From the NCBI RefSeq assembly GCF_011250635.1, contig NZ_JAANNP010000001.1, positions 590,933 through 654,932 on the forward strand: a DNA stretch of 64,000 nt, written 5' to 3'. The DNA is from Motilibacter deserti. GTDB lineage: Bacteria; Actinomycetota; Actinomycetes; Motilibacterales; Motilibacteraceae. Made by a program: the position numbers and the translations under genes. Every line of letters starts with the position of its first letter. The first letter of the stretch is position 1. Below the pieces are notes generated by a model. The model was not told the origin of the DNA. It did not search any database and was given only the letters and a program-made list of their open reading frames with translations. Below are positions 35,918-44,356 of this stretch, piece after piece.

Positions 35918-36726
35918 TCGAGCCGAAGCAGACGCTGCGCATCGACTGGCGCGAGCTGCACAGCTACCGCGAGCTCTTCTACTACTTCGCCTGGCGCGAC
36001 ATCAAGGTGCGCTACAAGCAGACGGTCGTCGGCGCGTCCTGGGCGGTCTTCCAGCCGTTCGTCACGATGATCGTCTTCACCGTGTTCTTCCACCACGTCG
36101 CCGGGGTCGAGTCCGGCAACGACGTCCCCTACGCGGTGTTCTCCTTCACCGGCCTGCTCTTCTGGCAGCTCTTCTCGGGAGCGCTCAGCCGCTCGAGCAA
36201 CTCCCTCACGGACAACCAGGGGGTGATCACCAAGATCTACTTCCCGCGCATCATCCCGACCGTCTCGGCGACGATCGTCTCGCTGGTCGACTTTCTCATC
36301 GCCTTCGGCTTCCTCGTCGTGCTCCTGGCGTGGTACGGCATCATGCCCGGCCTCGGCGGCATCCTCTTCTTCATCCCGGCGGTCCTGATAACGGTGGTGT
36401 CCGCGACCGGCATCGGGCTGCTCTTCGCGACCCTCAACGTGAAGTACCGCGACGTCCGCCAGGCCCTGCCGTTCTTCGTCCAGATCGGGCTCTTCCTGAC
36501 GCCGGTCATCTACCCGATCACCGCTGTCCCGGACCGCTACCAGTGGCTGCTCTACCTCAACCCGCTGGCGGGGGTCATCTCGGCGCTGCGGGCGTGGTCG
36601 TTCGAGGACAGCGGGGACGTGGACGCGTGGATGATCGGGCTCGGGCTGCTCACCACGCTCGTGCTGACGGTCATCGGCCTGTTCTACTTCAAGGCCAAGG
36701 AACGCGAGTTCGCGGACTACATATGA
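35905..36726 (+). CDS. Polysaccharide ABC exporter permease (Wzm-like, ABC-2 type)
   Basis: A 273-residue membrane protein with about six helices. The N-terminal YRELFYYFAWRDIKVRYKQTVVGASWAVFQPF is the hallmark of Wzm/TagG-type permeases, and IGLFLTPVIYPITAVPDRYQWLLYLNPLAGVI is the C-terminal signature. It moves lipid-linked polysaccharide across the cytoplasmic membrane with the Wzt-like ATPase encoded at 33054-34283. Two starts are possible: GTG 35905 (GGGAG 5 nt upstream) and GTG 35914. Its stop overlaps the fucosyltransferase ATG (ATGA). Confidence 0.92.
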   Translation: MRTVIEPKQTLRIDWRELHSYRELFYYFAWRDIKVRYKQTVVGASWAVFQPFVTMIVFTVFFHHVAGVESGNDVPYAVFSFTGLLFWQLFSGALSRSSNSLTDNQGVITKIYFPRIIPTVSATIVSLVDFLIAFGFLVVLLAWYGIMPGLGGILFFIPAVLITVVSATGIGLLFATLNVKYRDVRQALPFFVQIGLFLTPVIYPITAVPDRYQWLLYLNPLAGVISALRAWSFEDSGDVDAWMIGLGLLTTLVLTVIGLFYFKAKEREFADYI

Positions 36727-37574
36727 TCGTCACCCGGCTCATGGGCGGCCTGGGCAACCAGATGTTCCAGTACGCCGCGGGCCTGCGCCTCGCTCACCGG
36801 CGCGGCGTGCCGCTGCGGATCGACACCAGCTGGTTCGACAGCGCGGAGGGCCGGGGGTCCGCCACTCCCCGCACGTACGCCCTCGACTGCTTCGCGGTCA
36901 CCTCGCCGCGGTGGCGGCTCGCGCGGCTCCGGCACACCCGCTGGGGCCGCCGTGCCGGGCTGCTGCCACCGGTGCTGCGGGAGAAGTCCTTCGCGTTCGA
37001 CCCCGGCGTCCTCGACGCACCGGACGGGGTCGTCCTCGAGGGCTACTGGCAGAGCGAGGACTACTTCGCGGACGCGGCGCAGATCGTGCGGCGCGAGCTC
37101 ACGTTCTGCACTCCCCCGTCCTCCCGCACGCGCGAGCTGCTCGAGGAGGTCCGGTCCCGGGAGTCGGTCTCGCTGCACGTGCGGCGGGGTGACTACGTCA
37201 CCAGCCGGGCGACGAACGACTTCCACGGCACCTGCTCCCCCGACTACTACGCGGCCGCCGTCGCCCGGGTCGCCTCGGCTGTGCCCGACCCGCACTACTA
37301 CGTGTTCTCCGACGACCCCCAGTGGTGCAAGGACAACCTCGTCCTCGACGCGCCGACGACGTACGTCGACCACAACCCGCCCGAGCGCGGCGCCGAGGAC
37401 CTGCGGCTGATGGCGGCGTGCCGCCACCACGTGCTCGCGAACAGCTCGTTCAGCTGGTGGGGGGCGTGGCTGGAGGACGACGCGTCGCACGTCGTGGTGG
37501 CCCCGCGCACCTGGTTCCGCGACCCCTCGATCGACACCGGCGACCTCGTCCCCGCGCGCTGGGAGCGCGTGTGA
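36723..37574 (+). CDS. Alpha-1,2-fucosyltransferase, GT11 family
   Basis: A 283-residue enzyme with the GT11 motifs in order: GGLGNQMFQYAAGLRLA at the N-terminus (GDP-fucose binding), SVSLHVRRGDYV in the middle (the HxRRxDYV motif), and ANSSFSWWGAWL near the C-terminus. It would transfer fucose from GDP-fucose to galactose in a growing surface glycan. It overlaps both neighbours by 4 bp, so permease, fucosyltransferase and GT2 form one operon. GDP-fucose synthesis genes are not in the window. Confidence 0.92.
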   Translation: MIVTRLMGGLGNQMFQYAAGLRLAHRRGVPLRIDTSWFDSAEGRGSATPRTYALDCFAVTSPRWRLARLRHTRWGRRAGLLPPVLREKSFAFDPGVLDAPDGVVLEGYWQSEDYFADAAQIVRRELTFCTPPSSRTRELLEEVRSRESVSLHVRRGDYVTSRATNDFHGTCSPDYYAAAVARVASAVPDPHYYVFSDDPQWCKDNLVLDAPTTYVDHNPPERGAEDLRLMAACRHHVLANSSFSWWGAWLEDDASHVVVAPRTWFRDPSIDTGDLVPARWERV

Positions 37575-38533
37575 CGCCGCCCGAGCCGCCGCTCGTGTCC
37601 GTCCTGCTCGCGGTCTACAACGGCGAGCGCTACGTCGCGGCCGCGGTCGAGAGCGTGCTGGCGCAGACCTACGGCAGGCTCGAGCTGATCGTGATCGACG
37701 ACGGGTCCACCGATGGCACGCTCGCGATCCTCAAGGGCTTCGAGGACCCGCGGGTCCGGCTCGTCTCGCGGGAGAACCGCGGGCTCGTCACGACCCTCGC
37801 CGAGGCGGCCTCGCTGGCGCGGGGGACGTACCTCGCCCGCATGGACGCGGACGACCTGTCGCGCCGGGACCGCCTCGCGCGGCAGGTGCAGTTCCTGGAG
37901 TCGCACCCCGACGTGGTGCTCGTCGGCAGCGACTACACCCTGATCGACGAGCACGGGAGCCCGGTCCACGTGACCTCGTTCCTGGCACATCCGCATGACC
38001 TCAAGACCGCGCAGGTGGTCGGCAACCAGTTCGGCCATGGGTGCGTGCTGATGCGCGCCGACGCCTACGCGGCCGTCGGGGGCTACGACACCGGCCTCCC
38101 GCAGGCCGAGGACATGGACCTCTGGAGCCGGCTGTCGCACGTGGGCGAGGTGGCGAACCTGCCCGAGCCGTTGTACGCCTACCGCGACAACCCCGACGGC
38201 ATCAGCAGCACCCAGACCGACGAGCAGCGGGCCTACGCGCTCGCCCTGCGCGACAGGGCCTTCGCGCACTTCCTCGCCCACCGGCGCAGCTACCGCGTCC
38301 TCGGCTACCACCCCGGGTCCACACGCGGCAGCCTGCGCGACTACCACGAGCGCCGCGCGATGGTCCTGCGCGACCTCGCCTGGCTGCACCTGCGGGCGGG
38401 ACGCCGGGTCGCCGGCACCGGGCTCCTGCTGGCGGCCGCGGCCTTCGCTCCCTGGGCCTCGAAGACCTACCGCTGCTTCGCCGGGGTGGCGAGCCCGCGG
38501 CTACGCCGGCGTTGGGCGTACGAGCACCTCTAG
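37571..38533 (+). CDS. Glycosyltransferase family 2
   Basis: A 320-residue enzyme. The GT-A domain covers about residues 8-215: PLVSVLLAVYNGERYVAAAVESVL, then VIDDGSTDGTLAIL and the metal-binding YLARMDADDLS, followed by an acceptor-side motif AEDMDLWSRLS. The C-terminal about 100 residues are basic and end in a hydrophobic segment (LLLAAAAFAPWASKTY) that may lie on the membrane. GTG 37571 overlaps the fucosyltransferase stop. Its own TAG stop overlaps the TAG stop of the gene on the opposite strand (CTAG, 38530-38533). Confidence 0.9.
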   Translation: MTPPEPPLVSVLLAVYNGERYVAAAVESVLAQTYGRLELIVIDDGSTDGTLAILKGFEDPRVRLVSRENRGLVTTLAEAASLARGTYLARMDADDLSRRDRLARQVQFLESHPDVVLVGSDYTLIDEHGSPVHVTSFLAHPHDLKTAQVVGNQFGHGCVLMRADAYAAVGGYDTGLPQAEDMDLWSRLSHVGEVANLPEPLYAYRDNPDGISSTQTDEQRAYALALRDRAFAHFLAHRRSYRVLGYHPGSTRGSLRDYHERRAMVLRDLAWLHLRAGRRVAGTGLLLAAAAFAPWASKTYRCFAGVASPRLRRRWAYEHL

Positions 38534-40116
38534 GCCGGCTTGAAGGCGCGCACCGCGACGGTCACGGGGTACTGCGGGTCGACCCGGTCGAGCTCTTGGG
38601 GGCGCAGCTCCTGCGCGGACAGCCCCTCGACGAACGCGACCGCCGACAGCACGTTGCCCCACTGCCGCACCTCCACGAGGTCGGGCTCGAACGCCTCCTC
38701 GAAGAGCAGCCGCGCCGACAGCGGGGTCAGCGACCAGTACCACGTCTCGGCCCACCGGTCCGCGCTCACCGGGCTGATGCCGGGCACCGTCGCGAGCACC
38801 GTGCCGCCGGGGCGCAGGATCCGGTGCAGGGTGCGCACGGCGGCGGCCATGTCGTAGACGAGGTGCAGCGTCTGGGTCAGGACGACGCAGTCGAAGGCCT
38901 CCGACGGGAGCTCCGGCGCGTCCGCGAGGTCGGCGGCGAACGTGGTCCCCGGCATCGCAGCATCGACGTTGAGCACGTCCGCGCGGGTGACGCGGTCGCC
39001 GCCGAACCGGAGCGTGTAGGAGGAGTCCCCCACCTCGAGGACGCGGCCGCCGACGTTCTCGGCGTTCTCCGCGAGGAACCCCTCGATGTAGTAGCGGTCG
39101 ACGGGCAGGCCGCGGTCGAAGCCGAAGAAGCGGCTGACCGGCTCGGTGGACGCGAGCGAGCCGAGGCGTACGAGCCCGGGCCGACGCGGGCGCGCGACCC
39201 GCCGCAGCTGCCGCTGCACCTGGGGCGGGACCCGGTGCGCGGCCGCTCTCGCGAGCGCGCCCGCCGACGCCAGCCGCCGGGGGGCCGGGGTGGCCACAGC
39301 GAGCGCCGCGTCCACCGCGTCACGCAGCACGCGGTCCTCCCGGTGCCTGCCCGCGTCGATGTAGGACGAAAGCCATTGCAGGAACTGCAGACGTGCTGTT
39401 GCCTCGATCTGCGCCGCCTGCGGGTTGGCGGTGGTGGTGTGCGAGGCCGCGTGCTGGCGGTAGCGGGACGTCCGCTGCCCGCTGATGACCGCGGGTACCT
39501 CGAGCTCGAGCTTGGACAGGAGCACCTGGTCCTCATACGCCCCGCGGAACCTGTCCTCCGAGCCCCCCACCGCTCGCAGCGCCTCGGCGCGGACGAGCAG
39601 GTTGCAGATCGGCGTGCTGACCGCCCCCCACCGCAGGACGCTGCGCAGCAGCTGCGGGGGCGGCACGACCGTGCCCGGGGCGAACGGGAGCGGGGACAGG
39701 AAGTCGTCCACGGGTGCGTCGTCCCAGCCGGACCAGTGCAAGGTGCGCCCGCACACCATGCCGGCCTCCGGGTGCGCCTGCAGGAGCGCGACGTCGCCGG
39801 CGAGGTGGCCCGGCTCCCAGACGTCGTCGGCGTCGAGGAAGGCCACCAGCTCGCCCCGCGCCTGGGAGATCCCGAGGTTGCGCGAGGCGCTCATGCCGAG
39901 GTTCGCGTGGCCGGGGTGCTCGAGCAGGCGGACCCGGTCGGGGTACTGCTCCGCGAACGCCTGGGCCGCCTTCGGGCTCTCGTCGGTGCTGCCGTCGTCG
40001 ACGAGGACCAGCTCGACGCGCGGGTGGGTCTGCCCGAGCACGCTGAGCACGGCCTCCTCGAAGAACCTCCCGGGGTTCAGGAAGATCATCACGACAGAGA
40101 CGAGCGGGACGTTCAC
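38530..40116 (-). CDS. GT2-methyltransferase fusion protein, copy 1
   Basis: A 528-residue protein. Residues about 1-230 are a GT2 domain (VSVVMIFLNPGRFFEEAVLSVL, VDDGSTDES, VAFLDADDVWEPGHL). After a basic linker, residues about 330-525 form a SAM methyltransferase (GRVLEVGDSSYTLRFGGD, EAFDCVVLTQTLHLVYD, ILRPGGTVLATVPGI). Copy 2 at 40844-42493 has the same domain order and a very similar C-terminal half. It likely adds a sugar and methylates it or the chain end. GTG 40116 overlaps the deacetylase stop. It is last in a four-gene operon. Confidence 0.85.
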   Translation of the reverse strand: MNVPLVSVVMIFLNPGRFFEEAVLSVLGQTHPRVELVLVDDGSTDESPKAAQAFAEQYPDRVRLLEHPGHANLGMSASRNLGISQARGELVAFLDADDVWEPGHLAGDVALLQAHPEAGMVCGRTLHWSGWDDAPVDDFLSPLPFAPGTVVPPPQLLRSVLRWGAVSTPICNLLVRAEALRAVGGSEDRFRGAYEDQVLLSKLELEVPAVISGQRTSRYRQHAASHTTTANPQAAQIEATARLQFLQWLSSYIDAGRHREDRVLRDAVDAALAVATPAPRRLASAGALARAAAHRVPPQVQRQLRRVARPRRPGLVRLGSLASTEPVSRFFGFDRGLPVDRYYIEGFLAENAENVGGRVLEVGDSSYTLRFGGDRVTRADVLNVDAAMPGTTFAADLADAPELPSEAFDCVVLTQTLHLVYDMAAAVRTLHRILRPGGTVLATVPGISPVSADRWAETWYWSLTPLSARLLFEEAFEPDLVEVRQWGNVLSAVAFVEGLSAQELRPQELDRVDPQYPVTVAVRAFKPA

Positions 40117-40847
40117 GCGGACAGCCTCACCAGGGTCAGCCCCGCGGAGCGGAGCGAGCGGACGATCTCGGGCAGAGCGGCGATGGTGGCCGACCGGTCG
40201 AGCACCTCCGGCGCCTCCGGCTGCTCGACCCAGTCGTGCAGGAGCACGACGTCGCCCGACCGGGCGGAGGACGCGACCGCCGCGACGTGCGCCGAGCTCG
40301 TGCCGGGCGCCCAGTCGCGCGGATCGACCGTCCAGAGCCACGGGCTCATCCGGCGGGCGCGCAGGAGCAGCGCGCTCGCGGGCGTGAGCCGTCCGTGCGG
40401 CGGGCGGAAGACCGGCACCGGTGCTCCCAGCGCCTGCTCGACCTGCGAGCGCCCGGCGAGGTAGTCCTCGGCCAGGGCACGCGCGCCGATGTCCTGCGGG
40501 GTCGGATGCGTGCGGCTGTGCGAGCCGACGGTGTGGCCCTCCGCAGCGATCCGCCGGACGAGGCTGGGATGCGCCTGCGCGTTGGCCCCGGTGCAGAAGA
40601 ACGTCGCCTGCACGCCCAGCTCGCCGAGGACGTCCAGCACGCGGTCGGTGGACCCGGGCTGCGGCCCGTCGTCGAAGGTGAGCGCCACGCAGCCGTCCGG
40701 CGCGCGCCAGCGGGCGCGGGCGTAGACCTGCTCGGCGGCGGTCAGCCCGACGAAGGCCCGGTGCTTGGCCGCGCGCGCGGCGCGGGCCGCCGCGGCAGCC
40801 CTGTCCCGGGCAGCGGCCGACGGGGCAGGGCGGGAGGTGGAGCTCAC
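40113..40847 (-). CDS. Polysaccharide deacetylase (NodB homology domain)
   Basis: A 244-residue carbohydrate esterase family 4 protein. Conserved motifs are TFDDGP (residues 57-62), HSRTH (110-114, metal ligands), RPPHG (148-152), and LLHD (202-205). An Arg/Ala-rich N-terminal stretch of about 35 residues precedes the domain and lacks a hydrophobic core, so no signal peptide is apparent. It may act on lipid-linked sugars inside the cell, which is unusual for this family. It overlaps the GT2-methyltransferase genes on both sides by 4 bp, so all three are made together. Confidence 0.88.
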   Translation of the reverse strand: MSSTSRPAPSAAARDRAAAAARAARAAKHRAFVGLTAAEQVYARARWRAPDGCVALTFDDGPQPGSTDRVLDVLGELGVQATFFCTGANAQAHPSLVRRIAAEGHTVGSHSRTHPTPQDIGARALAEDYLAGRSQVEQALGAPVPVFRPPHGRLTPASALLLRARRMSPWLWTVDPRDWAPGTSSAHVAAVASSARSGDVVLLHDWVEQPEAPEVLDRSATIAALPEIVRSLRSAGLTLVRLSA

Positions 40848-42493
40848 GCGGCCGGCCCCGCGGCCTTGAACGCGCGCACGCCGACGATCACGGGGTACTG
40901 CGGGTCGACGTGGTCGATCTGCTCCGGGCGCAGCTCCGACGCCGCCATCCCCTCGATCCCCGCCACCGCCGTGAGCACGTTGCCCCACGAGCGGACCTCG
41001 ACGAGCCCGGGCCCGAACTCGTCCCCGAACAGCCGGCGCGCCGCGAGCGGGGTGAGCGACCAGCACCAGTCCTGCGCCCAGCGGTCCGCCGCGAGCGGGG
41101 TGATGCCCGGGACCGTCAGCAGCAGCGTGCCGCCCGGCGCGAGGACCCGGTGCAGGGTGCGTACGGCCGCGCGCATGTCGTAGATCAGGTGCAGCGTCTG
41201 GGTCAGCACGACGCAGTCGAACGCGCCGGTCGGCAGCTCCGGCGCGTCGGTCAGGTCCGCGACGAACGTCGCCTCGGGGTTGCCTGCCTCCACGTGCAGG
41301 ACGTCGGCGCGCTGGACGCGCTCGCCGCCGAAGCGCCGGGTGTAGGACGAGTCGCCCACCTCGAGGACGCGGCCGCGGACGTCCAGTGCGGACTCCTCCA
41401 GGAAGCGCTCGATGTAGACCCGGTCGACCGGCTGGCCCGGTGCCCCGGCCCGCCCGCGGTCGTAGCCGAACCAGCGGCTGAGCGGCTCGGTCGAGCGCAG
41501 CGACCCCAGCCGCACCAGCCCCGGTCGGCGGGGCCGCACGACGCGGCGGGCCTGCTCGCGCACCGGCGCCGGCACCCGCTGGCGCACGACCTGCCGGGCG
41601 CGCACCGCGGGCGGCACCGGCAGAGCGGCTGCCTCGACCGGGGCCAGCGCCGCCGCGACCGCGTCGGCCAGCTCGCCGGGGCCGCACTCGTCCGCGACGC
41701 GCCGCTGCAGCCAGCGCAGGAACCGGGCGCGCGCCGTGCCCGGGCGCAGCTCGTAGTCCCCGGCGGCCGCTCCGGCCGACGTCGCGGAGGCCGCGTGCCG
41801 ACGGTAGCGCGCCGTCAGCCCGCCGCTGACGACTGCGGCGTAGCGCAGCTGGAGCTTGGCCAGCAGGACCTGGTCCTCGAACATGCCGCGGAACTCCGGC
41901 TCCGAGCCTCCGACCGCACGGAAGGCCTCGGTGCGGACGAGCAGGCTGCAGATCGGCGTCCGCACCTCCGGACGGCGCAGGACGGCGGCCAGCAGCCGCG
42001 GCGGGGCGACGACGGTCCCCGGGGCGAACGGCAGCGGCGTCGGGACGTCCGCCGACGGCACCTGCCCGCGCAGCTGCGTCCCCGGTCCGGCCGAGCGCCA
42101 CGAGTGCCACAGCAGCGCGCGCCCGCACACCATGTCCGCGCCGGGCGACGCGGCCAGCAGCGCCACCTCGGCCTCGAGGTGCCCGGGGTCCCAGACGTCG
42201 TCGGCGTCGAGGAAGGCCAGCAGCTCCCCGCGCGCGGCCGCCGCCCCCGCGTTGCGCGAGGCGCTCATGCCGAGGTTGGCCCGCCCGGCGTGCTCGACGA
42301 GCCGCACCCGCCCCGGGTGGCGCTCGACGTAGCTGCGCGCGGTCTGCGGGCTGGTGTCGGAGCTGCCATCGTCGACGAGCACCAGCTCCAGGTCTGCGAG
42401 GGTCTGGTCCAGCACGCTCTCGATCGCGGCAGCGAAGTACGGCCCGGGATCGTGGAAGATCATCACGACCGAGACCAGCGGGACGGTGCTCAC
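40844..42493 (-). CDS. GT2-methyltransferase fusion protein, copy 2
   Basis: A 549-residue paralogue of the protein at 38530-40116. The GT2 domain shows VSVVMIFHDPGPYFAAAIESVL, VDDGSSDTS and LAFLDADDVWDPGHL; the methyltransferase domain shows GRVLEVGDSSYTRRFGGE and FDCVVLTQTLHLIYD. The linker before the methyltransferase (RRPGLVRLGSLRSTEPLSRWFG) is also shared. The GT2 halves differ more than the methyltransferase halves, which suggests a different sugar or acceptor with the same methylation step. GTG 42493 overlaps the upstream GT2 stop. Confidence 0.85.
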   Translation of the reverse strand: MSTVPLVSVVMIFHDPGPYFAAAIESVLDQTLADLELVLVDDGSSDTSPQTARSYVERHPGRVRLVEHAGRANLGMSASRNAGAAAARGELLAFLDADDVWDPGHLEAEVALLAASPGADMVCGRALLWHSWRSAGPGTQLRGQVPSADVPTPLPFAPGTVVAPPRLLAAVLRRPEVRTPICSLLVRTEAFRAVGGSEPEFRGMFEDQVLLAKLQLRYAAVVSGGLTARYRRHAASATSAGAAAGDYELRPGTARARFLRWLQRRVADECGPGELADAVAAALAPVEAAALPVPPAVRARQVVRQRVPAPVREQARRVVRPRRPGLVRLGSLRSTEPLSRWFGYDRGRAGAPGQPVDRVYIERFLEESALDVRGRVLEVGDSSYTRRFGGERVQRADVLHVEAGNPEATFVADLTDAPELPTGAFDCVVLTQTLHLIYDMRAAVRTLHRVLAPGGTLLLTVPGITPLAADRWAQDWCWSLTPLAARRLFGDEFGPGLVEVRSWGNVLTAVAGIEGMAASELRPEQIDHVDPQYPVIVGVRAFKAAGPAA

Positions 42494-43590
42494 GACCCGT
42501 CGACAGCTACCGGCGCGGGGGACGGCGCCGTGCTCCGCCGCTGCAGCGGGACCAGCCAGGTCGACGCGGCGGCCGCGTAGTCGGGGTCGGTGTGCACCTG
42601 CTCACGGCGCTCCCAGCGCCGGCGCCGGAAGCCCGGCGCCACGATCCCGAGCACCGTGCTGGGGAGCATGTGCCGCAGCGGCACGATGCCGGCGAGCAGC
42701 AGCTGCGCGTGGAGCAGCGCCGCGTCGCGCCGGCGGCCGGCGCGCACCTGCTGGCGCAGCATCCATTGCAGGAGGTGGTCCTCGTCGATGTCGACGCGCA
42801 CCCCGACGGTGTCCCCGATCTCGTGCAGCTTCGGCCGGAGCACCTCGAGCTCGCTGAGCAGCCGGAGCCGGTGGTGGGACATGCCTTCGGAGTGGTCCAC
42901 GTAGGTCACGAGCGGGGCATCGACGACGGCGATCGGCGCAGCCATCGCCAGCCGGCACCACATGTGCCAGTCGGCGAAGATCGACAGCTCCTCGTCGAAG
43001 CCGCCGAGGTCGAGGACGAGCTGGCGGTCGGCGAGGACGCCGCTCCCTCCTCCCGTCACGTAGTTGCGCCGCAGCAGCGTGGGGCCGAGGCCCGCCGTCG
43101 GCGGGCAGGGCTGGGTGTAGAGGATCTGGAAGGCGCTGTCGACGATCACCGCACCGCCGTTGCACCAGCGCGCGCCCGGCGTCGCCTGCACCGCGGCGAG
43201 CTGCAGGCGCAGCTTCTCCGGCGCCCAGAAGTCGTCGTCGTCGAGCCAGGCGACCCAGCGGCCGCGGGCGTAGGCGGTGCCGTCGTTGCGAGCGCGCGAG
43301 ACCCCGGTGGCGTGGTCGTGACGCAGCACCCGCAGCCGGGGGTCGCCGAGGGCGGCGAGCACCTGCGGCGTATCGTCGGTGGAGCCGTCGTCCACGACGA
43401 CGATCTCCAGGCTGCCCGGGTCCTCCAGCTCCTGTTCCAGGATCGTCGCGAGCGCCCTGGGCAGCATGCGGGCCCGGTTGCGGGTGGGGATCACCACGCT
43501 GACGAGCGGCACGGGGGCGGCGGAGTCGCCGCGCCGGCTGCGCGGCGCAGGTGAGCGAGTCAGCGTGCGTACGTCGTGCCCGTCGCTCAT
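42490..43590 (-). CDS. Glycosyltransferase family 2 (first gene of the operon)
   Basis: A 366-residue enzyme. After a polar N-terminus of about 25 residues, the GT-A domain reads PLVSVVIPTRNRARMLPRAL, VVVDDGSTDDTPQVL and WVAWLDDDDFWAPEKL, with an acceptor region IFADWHMWCRLAMA. The C-terminal region is basic and has one hydrophobic stretch (LLLAGIVPLRHMLPSTVLGIV). ATG 43590 starts a run of four genes joined by 4-bp overlaps to 38530. The upstream gap (43591-43776) is noticeably poorer in GC and should hold the operon promoter. Confidence 0.88.
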   Translation of the reverse strand: MSDGHDVRTLTRSPAPRSRRGDSAAPVPLVSVVIPTRNRARMLPRALATILEQELEDPGSLEIVVVDDGSTDDTPQVLAALGDPRLRVLRHDHATGVSRARNDGTAYARGRWVAWLDDDDFWAPEKLRLQLAAVQATPGARWCNGGAVIVDSAFQILYTQPCPPTAGLGPTLLRRNYVTGGGSGVLADRQLVLDLGGFDEELSIFADWHMWCRLAMAAPIAVVDAPLVTYVDHSEGMSHHRLRLLSELEVLRPKLHEIGDTVGVRVDIDEDHLLQWMLRQQVRAGRRRDAALLHAQLLLAGIVPLRHMLPSTVLGIVAPGFRRRRWERREQVHTDPDYAAAASTWLVPLQRRSTAPSPAPVAVDGS

Positions 43591-43776
43591 GGCGTCCCGT
43601 CTGCTCGTCCGACGACGTCCCCGCCTGGTGTCTTAGGCGGCTTTCAGGCTGTGCGTCCGAGCAGGCTAGGGCGACGGATGTTCGTTCGGTAGGCCGAATG
43701 CGGAGAACGGCGGCCAAATTTCACGTGCGGGCGCGGGCGACGGCTCCGCGCACGACCTTCAACTGCGCACAGTAAG

Positions 43777-43812
43777 AAAAGGGACACACTCCGTCAGGAG
43801 TGTGTCCCTTTT
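43777..43812. terminator. Strong Rho-independent terminator after rpiB
   Basis: AAAAGGGACACACTCC (43777-43792) and GGAGTGTGTCCCTTTT (43797-43812) form a perfect 16-bp stem with a 4-nt loop. Read on the minus strand it ends in a T-tract, 11 bp after the rpiB stop. It is the only classical T-tract terminator I see in the window. Confidence 0.9.
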
Positions 43813-43823
43813 GGGGCTACCAG

Positions 43824-44291
43824 TCAGGCCGGAAGCGGCGGCAGCCCCTCGCCGCGCTCGTAGGCGCTGATCATCGCCAGGCGACGTGCGTGCCGGTCGC
43901 CCTCGAAGTCGGTCGACAGGAAGATCTCGACGAGCCGGAGCGCCTCCTGCTCGGTCGTCTTGCGACCGGCGAGGGACAGCACGTTGGCGTCGTTGTGCCG
44001 TCGCGCGAGCGCGGCCGTGTCCTCGTCCCAGGCCAGCGCGGCACGTACGCCCTGGACCTTGTTGGCGGCGATCTGCTCGCCATTGCCGCTGCCCCCGAGC
44101 ACGACGGCGACGCTGCCGGGCTCGTTGACGACGCCCTCGGCGGCCCGCAGGACGAACGGCGGGTAGTCGTCCTGCGGGTCGTAGGTGAGGGGGCCGTGGT
44201 CGACGACGTCGTGTCCCTGCTCGCGCAGCCAGGCGGCGATGGCCGCCTTCCGCTCGTAGCCGGCGTGGTCGCTGCCGAGGTGGACGCGCAT
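43824..44291 (-). CDS. rpiB: Ribose-5-phosphate isomerase B
   Basis: A 155-residue RpiB/LacAB-family enzyme: VHLGSDHAGYERKAAI at the start, DVVDHGP, and the active-site block VLGGSGNGEQIAANKVQGVRAALAW, with a Ser where E. coli RpiB has Cys, as in the mycobacterial enzyme. It interconverts ribose-5-phosphate and ribulose-5-phosphate. ATG 44291 starts directly at the conserved MRVHLGSDHAG. The rpiB - DsbA nitroreductase - pepN order matches Rv2465c-Rv2466c-Rv2467 of M. tuberculosis. Confidence 0.95.
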   Translation of the reverse strand: MRVHLGSDHAGYERKAAIAAWLREQGHDVVDHGPLTYDPQDDYPPFVLRAAEGVVNEPGSVAVVLGGSGNGEQIAANKVQGVRAALAWDEDTAALARRHNDANVLSLAGRKTTEQEALRLVEIFLSTDFEGDRHARRLAMISAYERGEGLPPLPA

Positions 44292-44356
44292 GGCGTTAGT
44301 CAACCAGGCGGCCGTGCGCCGGTGCCCACGGGTGCCCTCGGGCCCCCTGCAGGCGC

